Assembly (NCBI GenBank): GCA_903916355.1 | Contig: CAIWWN010000223.1 | Span: forward strand, 1-48,178 | Origin: an uncultured Burkholderiales bacterium | GTDB lineage: Bacteria > Pseudomonadota > Gammaproteobacteria > Burkholderiales > Burkholderiaceae_C | DNA length: 48,178 nucleotides | Reading direction: 5' to 3' | Made by a program: the position numbers and the translations under genes | In this document: positions 44,763 through 48,178 of the stretch, piece by piece | How positions within the stretch are numbered: position 1 is the stretch's first letter | Layout of the letters: each line of letters starts with the position of its first letter | The notes under the pieces: model-generated | The model's input: the letters and a program-made list of their open reading frames with translations, nothing else | The model's database searches: none | Told to the model about the DNA's origin: nothing

Positions 44763-46468
44763 ACCTTTTGACCCGAGACATTCCCCCCCGCGCCGTCTGG
44801 GCCCTGGAGCAAGCCGGCGTGCACCCGCTGCTGGCCCGGCTTTTTGCCGCCCGCGGCGTGTTGAACAAAGACGACCTGGATGACGGCTTGGCGCAACTGC
44901 TACCGCCCTCGGGCCTGTTGGGCGTCCAAGCCGCAGCCCGTTTGCTGGCCGATGCCATTGCCAGCCAGCAACGCCTGTGCATCGTCGCCGATTACGACTG
45001 CGACGGCGCGACCGCCTGCGCCGTGGCCGTGCGGGGTTTGCGTCTGCTGGGCGCCACGCAAGTGAGCTACATCGTGCCGGACCGGGTGGTCGACGGCTAC
45101 GGCCTGACCGCACCGATTGCCCAACGCGTGCACGCCAGCGGCGCAGATGTGTTGATCACGGTCGACAACGGCATTGCCAGTGTGGAAGGCGTGGCCCAAG
45201 CGCAAGCGCTGGGCCTGAAAGTGCTGATCACTGACCACCATCTGCCCGCCGCTGAGCTGCCGACCGCTGAGGTCATCGTCAACCCCAACCAACCGGGCTG
45301 CAGCTTTGCCAGCAAGTCAATGGCCGGCGTGGGCGTGATGTTTTACGTGTTGCTGGCCCTGCGCGCAGAACTGCGCCTGCGCGGCGCTTTCACGGCGGAG
45401 CAGCAACCCAAGCTGGACGCCTTGCTGCCGCTGGTGGCCTTGGGCACGGTGGCCGATGTGGTCAAGCTCGACGCCAACAACCGCCGCTTGGTTGCGCAAG
45501 GCTTGAAGCGCATTCGCGCCGGTGCCCTGCCTGCCGGCTTGAAAGCATTGTTCACCGCCGCCGGTCGCCAAGCGGCCAGCGCCACCACTTTTGATTTTGG
45601 CTTTGCACTGGGCCCGCGCATCAACGCGGCAGGCCGCTTGTCCGACATGACACTGGGCATTGAATGCCTGCTGACCGATGACGCCGCGCGCGCCGCGGAG
45701 TTGGCGCAAGCGCTGGACGGCATCAACCGCGAGCGCCGCGTGATTGAAGGCGATATGCGCGAACAAGCGATGGAGATTGCCGAGTCGTTGTTTGACGAAG
45801 GCGACGAGCCACCGCCGGCGATTTGCGTGTTCGACCCGGATTTTCATGAGGGCGTGGTCGGCATCGTGGCCTCGCGCATCAAAGACAAATTGCACCGCCC
45901 CACCTTTGTGTTTGCGGCCAGCAGCGCGGCGGGCAAAGAAGACGAACTCAAAGGCTCTGGCCGCTCGATTCCCGGTTTTCATTTGCGCGATGCCCTGGAC
46001 CTGATTGCCAAACGCCACCCCGGCGTGCTGCTGCGCTTTGGCGGACACGCCATGGCGGCGGGCTGCACCGTGGCTGAAGAACACCTGGACGTGTTTGAAG
46101 AAGCCCTGAACCAGGTGGCCACCGAATGGCTGGACGTCGCCACGCTGACGCGCAGCCTGGAAACCGACGGCCCGCTGGCGCCCGAGTACCTGCGCGTGGA
46201 CTTGGTCGACACCTTGCACAAAGAAGTCTGGGGCCAAGGCTTTGCCCCACCCATGTTCAGCGAAGAAGTGGACGTGATCTCACAACGCCTGGTGGGCGAA
46301 AAACATTTGGCCTTGAAACTCAAACACCAAGGCCAGCCGGTGGACGGCATCTGGTTTGGCCGCACCGCGCAATTGCCGCGCCGCGTCAAACTGGCTTTCA
46401 GGCTGGACGCCGACGAATGGCAAGGCCAGCGTCGGGTGAGGTTTTTGGTGGAAGGTGCGGAGGAATAA
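44759..46468 (+). CDS. recJ: Single-stranded-DNA-specific exonuclease RecJ
   Basis: A 569-residue 5'-3' exonuclease of recombination and mismatch repair. DHH-domain motifs: VADYDCDGATA (76-86), VDNG (135-138), DHH (159-161) with LITDHHLPAAELP, and LGTVADVVKLDANNR; DHHA1 motif GSGRSIPGFHLRDAL and RFGGHAMAAGC; then an OB-fold. Catalytic Asp and His are all intact. Start at 44759 shares ATGA with the preceding gene. Confidence 0.94.
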   Translation: MNLLTRDIPPRAVWALEQAGVHPLLARLFAARGVLNKDDLDDGLAQLLPPSGLLGVQAAARLLADAIASQQRLCIVADYDCDGATACAVAVRGLRLLGATQVSYIVPDRVVDGYGLTAPIAQRVHASGADVLITVDNGIASVEGVAQAQALGLKVLITDHHLPAAELPTAEVIVNPNQPGCSFASKSMAGVGVMFYVLLALRAELRLRGAFTAEQQPKLDALLPLVALGTVADVVKLDANNRRLVAQGLKRIRAGALPAGLKALFTAAGRQAASATTFDFGFALGPRINAAGRLSDMTLGIECLLTDDAARAAELAQALDGINRERRVIEGDMREQAMEIAESLFDEGDEPPPAICVFDPDFHEGVVGIVASRIKDKLHRPTFVFAASSAAGKEDELKGSGRSIPGFHLRDALDLIAKRHPGVLLRFGGHAMAAGCTVAEEHLDVFEEALNQVATEWLDVATLTRSLETDGPLAPEYLRVDLVDTLHKEVWGQGFAPPMFSEEVDVISQRLVGEKHLALKLKHQGQPVDGIWFGRTAQLPRRVKLAFRLDADEWQGQRRVRFLVEGAEE

Positions 46469-46493
46469 AAGCCTCAGCGCGCCACCGTGAGGC
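46467..46493 (-). terminator. Probable terminator after the peroxidase-like gene
   Basis: On the minus strand AGCCTCA/TGAGGCT with a ten-base loop is followed by TTTATTCC. The gene's TGA stop lies in the 3' arm. It is also between the convergent recJ and peroxidase-like stops. Confidence 0.55.
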
Positions 46494-47679
46494 TGCCTTG
46501 GGGGGCTGTTCGATCGTCGGTCAGGGTCTGCAAGAAGCTCACCAGATCGGCCACGTTTTGCGCGCTGAGCAAAGGGGCTGCACCTACTGCCTGACCAAAC
46601 GGCGCCGTTTTTAGCACGTTGCCCCTGTAGGCCACAGGCAGGTCGTTGAACTTTTGCACCACGCCGCCGACGGTGGGGTACCAACGTCCTGGGTCGATAT
46701 CGCGGGTGGCGTAAAAGCCCACGGCATCGCTCAGCGTGCTGACGCTGGCATTGTGAAAGTATGGCGCGGTCAACGCAATATTGCGCAAGGTGGGTACTTT
46801 GAACTGGCCGCACAACTCGGTGCGCGCGCTCAAGTCGGTGCGCTTGGGGCCACACAAGCCCATGTCAAAAAACGTCGGGTCGGCGTTCTTTTGAATCAGT
46901 GGATTGCGCGGCAAGCCTAAAGCGGCATAGCTGAAATTGGTGAACACAGGGCGCTCGCCATTAGGCCCATTGCGGCTGGTGTGGCAACTGGCGCAATTGC
47001 CTTGGTTAGCGTTGTTGAAAATGGCTTGGCCTCGCTGCTCAGCGGGTGTGAAGGTGTAGGTGCCATCAGCCTCCCGATCGAACTTGCTGTTGAACAGCAA
47101 ATAATCAGTGTCCAGCTCTTGGTAGGTCTGCAGCGCCGTTCGCAACTTGTCATAAATTTGCTGGTCGGTCGGCGCAGTGGGCACATTGAACTGGCTCACA
47201 AAGTCACTGAAATAAGACAGGCCCCGCACTTTTTGCGCCACGGCAGCCACATTGGCATTGGCCATTTCGGTGCTGTCCAGCAGCGGACCCGCCGCTTGTT
47301 CCGCGCGGCTGTTGGCGCGCCCGTCCCAAGTGAAGCCCCCGAAAGGCAAGCCATTGGCATCGAAGCGAAACGCGCTGTTGCTGGCCAAGTACATCAAGCT
47401 GGGACTGCTGCGAAAGCCTTGCTGGTCCAGGCTCGCACCGCCCAAGGGCAACACGGTGCCGGTGGCATCGGCGTGGGCGTTGTCGTCGGTGTGGCAGCTG
47501 GCGCAAGCCATTTTCCCGCTTGCCGACAGGGCTTTTTCTGCAAACAAGGCCTGGGCCACGCTCAACGGGGTGGCCGTGCTCGGGGTCTGCGTGCTGGCGG
47601 TGGATGAACCACCGCAGCCAGTGAGCCAGCCCACCAGCGAGGCGGCCGCAAGGATTTTGGCCAAAGCGTTGAATGTCAA
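46474..47679 (-). CDS. Di-haem cytochrome c peroxidase-like lipoprotein (CcpA/MauG family)
   Basis: A 401-residue exported protein. Two c-type haem sites, CASCH at 59-63 and CASCH at 229-233, with FTWDGRANSRAEQAAGPLL and KVPTLRNIALTAPYFHNAS between and after, as in the CcpA/MauG superfamily. The signal peptide ends in the lipobox LTGC (19-22), so it is a periplasm-facing lipoprotein. TTG 47679 is chosen because AAAGGAG lies seven bases upstream; GTG at 47715 is possible but less convincing. Likely peroxidase, or another MauG-like oxidase; substrate unknown. Confidence 0.85.
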   Translation of the reverse strand: MTFNALAKILAAASLVGWLTGCGGSSTASTQTPSTATPLSVAQALFAEKALSASGKMACASCHTDDNAHADATGTVLPLGGASLDQQGFRSSPSLMYLASNSAFRFDANGLPFGGFTWDGRANSRAEQAAGPLLDSTEMANANVAAVAQKVRGLSYFSDFVSQFNVPTAPTDQQIYDKLRTALQTYQELDTDYLLFNSKFDREADGTYTFTPAEQRGQAIFNNANQGNCASCHTSRNGPNGERPVFTNFSYAALGLPRNPLIQKNADPTFFDMGLCGPKRTDLSARTELCGQFKVPTLRNIALTAPYFHNASVSTLSDAVGFYATRDIDPGRWYPTVGGVVQKFNDLPVAYRGNVLKTAPFGQAVGAAPLLSAQNVADLVSFLQTLTDDRTAPQGSLTVAR

Positions 47680-47736
47680 AAAGATTCTCCTTTGAGTTTG
47701 TGAATGACTCGACACTAAAACCTAAAAGTGGAGGAA

Positions 47737-48178
47737 CTAAGGAGACGTGTGAGCCGCAGGGTCAGGCACGTCAAAGCGATAGCCGATGCCATAGACGGAA
47801 GCGATGCAGTCGTCCTGAGGCGCTGCTTGCTGAATTTTCTTTCTCAGGTTTTTGATGTGGCTGTCGATCACGCGGTCACTGGTGTCGTGCAGACCTTCGT
47901 GGGCGACATTCAGCATGTGCGCTCTGGAAAATACCCGGCCGGGGTGCGTCAGCAGAAGTTGAAAGAGGCGGTATTCCACGGGCGTCAAGTCCAGCTCTTG
48001 CGTGCGCCAATGGATGCGCAAGCCTGCTTCGTCAATGCGCCAGGGTTTGGCGGGCTGAAATGATCCTCGGCTGCGGCGCTGTCGATGGTTGTCAGTTTCC
48101 GCGTAAATCTGGTGGCGGCATAAAAGCAGGCACGAAATATGCCCTGTGGGTCGGGTCAAGGGCGGGCGACAGCCCGGC
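47737..48178 (-). CDS. OmpR/PhoB-family response regulator, C-terminal part (BaeR-like); runs off the window
   Basis: The frame is open to the window end. The winged-helix DNA-binding domain is clear: RIDEAGLRIHWRTQELDLTPVEYRLFQLLLTHPGRVFSRAHMLNV, then VIDSHIKNLRKKI and SVYGIGYRF; the layout resembles BaeR. The receiver domain should lie upstream, but the residues before about 48060 do not read as a normal receiver end, so a frameshift or degraded linker is possible. The gene lies just upstream of the peroxidase-like gene (57 bases), which may be its target; this is inference. Confidence 0.75.
   Translation of the reverse strand, partial: PGCRPPLTRPTGHISCLLLCRHQIYAETDNHRQRRSRGSFQPAKPWRIDEAGLRIHWRTQELDLTPVEYRLFQLLLTHPGRVFSRAHMLNVAHEGLHDTSDRVIDSHIKNLRKKIQQAAPQDDCIASVYGIGYRFDVPDPAAHTSP

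Overview
The window reads as a single chromosomal stretch of a Betaproteobacterium, most likely Burkholderiales/Comamonadaceae (Limnohabitans/Rhodoferax-like). The reasons are the moderately high G+C, two Bug-type (TctC) periplasmic receptors, the gene orders ftsK-lolA-rarA, ribF-ileS-lspA, lolC-lolD-tatD and apgM/rpfE-like-recJ, and the style of the protein sequences. This placement is inference from sequence reading; no search was run. There is no prophage, insertion sequence, CRISPR array or plasmid backbone. The window is mostly housekeeping genes with a few accessory modules.

Region by region. 1-58: 5' part of a tRNA-Arg(ACG), cut by the window edge. 134-5325 (minus): a TonB-dependent receptor, a periplasmic YfiR-family protein and a hybrid histidine kinase with a CHASE8-like sensor. 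This looks like a YfiBNR-type envelope-sensing module whose output is phosphorelay rather than c-di-GMP. 5326-5647: AT-rich gap holding a perfect FNR-type box placed at about -41.5 of a small secreted protein gene. 6035-9068: an NAD-dependent epimerase-like protein, a 2Fe-2S/FAD reductase and an orphan Bug receptor. 9093-12614 (minus): livH-livM-livG-livF branched-chain amino acid type ABC transporter without a substrate-binding protein. 12800-17245 (minus): ftsK-lolA-rarA with overlapping or tightly spaced junctions. 17419-19011 (plus): trxB, then rpmB-rpmG with a strong bidirectional terminator. 19140-22609: fatty acid desaturase, RsmB-type rRNA methyltransferase, DUF1653 protein and purN. 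22783-25107: a two-subunit acyl-CoA dehydrogenase pair (PimC/PimD-like). 25132-26669: exported LigE-type DNA ligase and an HNH endonuclease. 26856-31402: ribF-ileS-lspA. 31414-33417: quinone oxidoreductase and a DMT exporter.

33472-40105 (minus): a tripartite tricarboxylate transporter (tctB-tctA-tctC) followed by a cytosolic-type gamma-glutamyltransferase, a DMT-family permease (TTGA stop/start overlap) and a divergent SDR. A 52-codon reading frame with a strong ribosome binding site precedes tctB and its stop overlaps the tctB GTG start. 40141-43738 (minus): lolC-lolD-tatD and a spermidine-synthase-like protein. 43791-46468 (plus): RpfE/phosphoglycerate-mutase-like gene and recJ joined by an ATGA overlap. 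46474-48178 (minus): a di-haem cytochrome c peroxidase-like lipoprotein downstream of the C-terminal part of an OmpR-family response regulator that runs off the window.

The best candidates for new biology are the receptor/YfiR/hybrid-kinase module, the FNR-boxed secreted protein, the small frame coupled to tctB, and the TTT transporter/gamma-glutamyltransferase cluster. None is proven novel from sequence alone.
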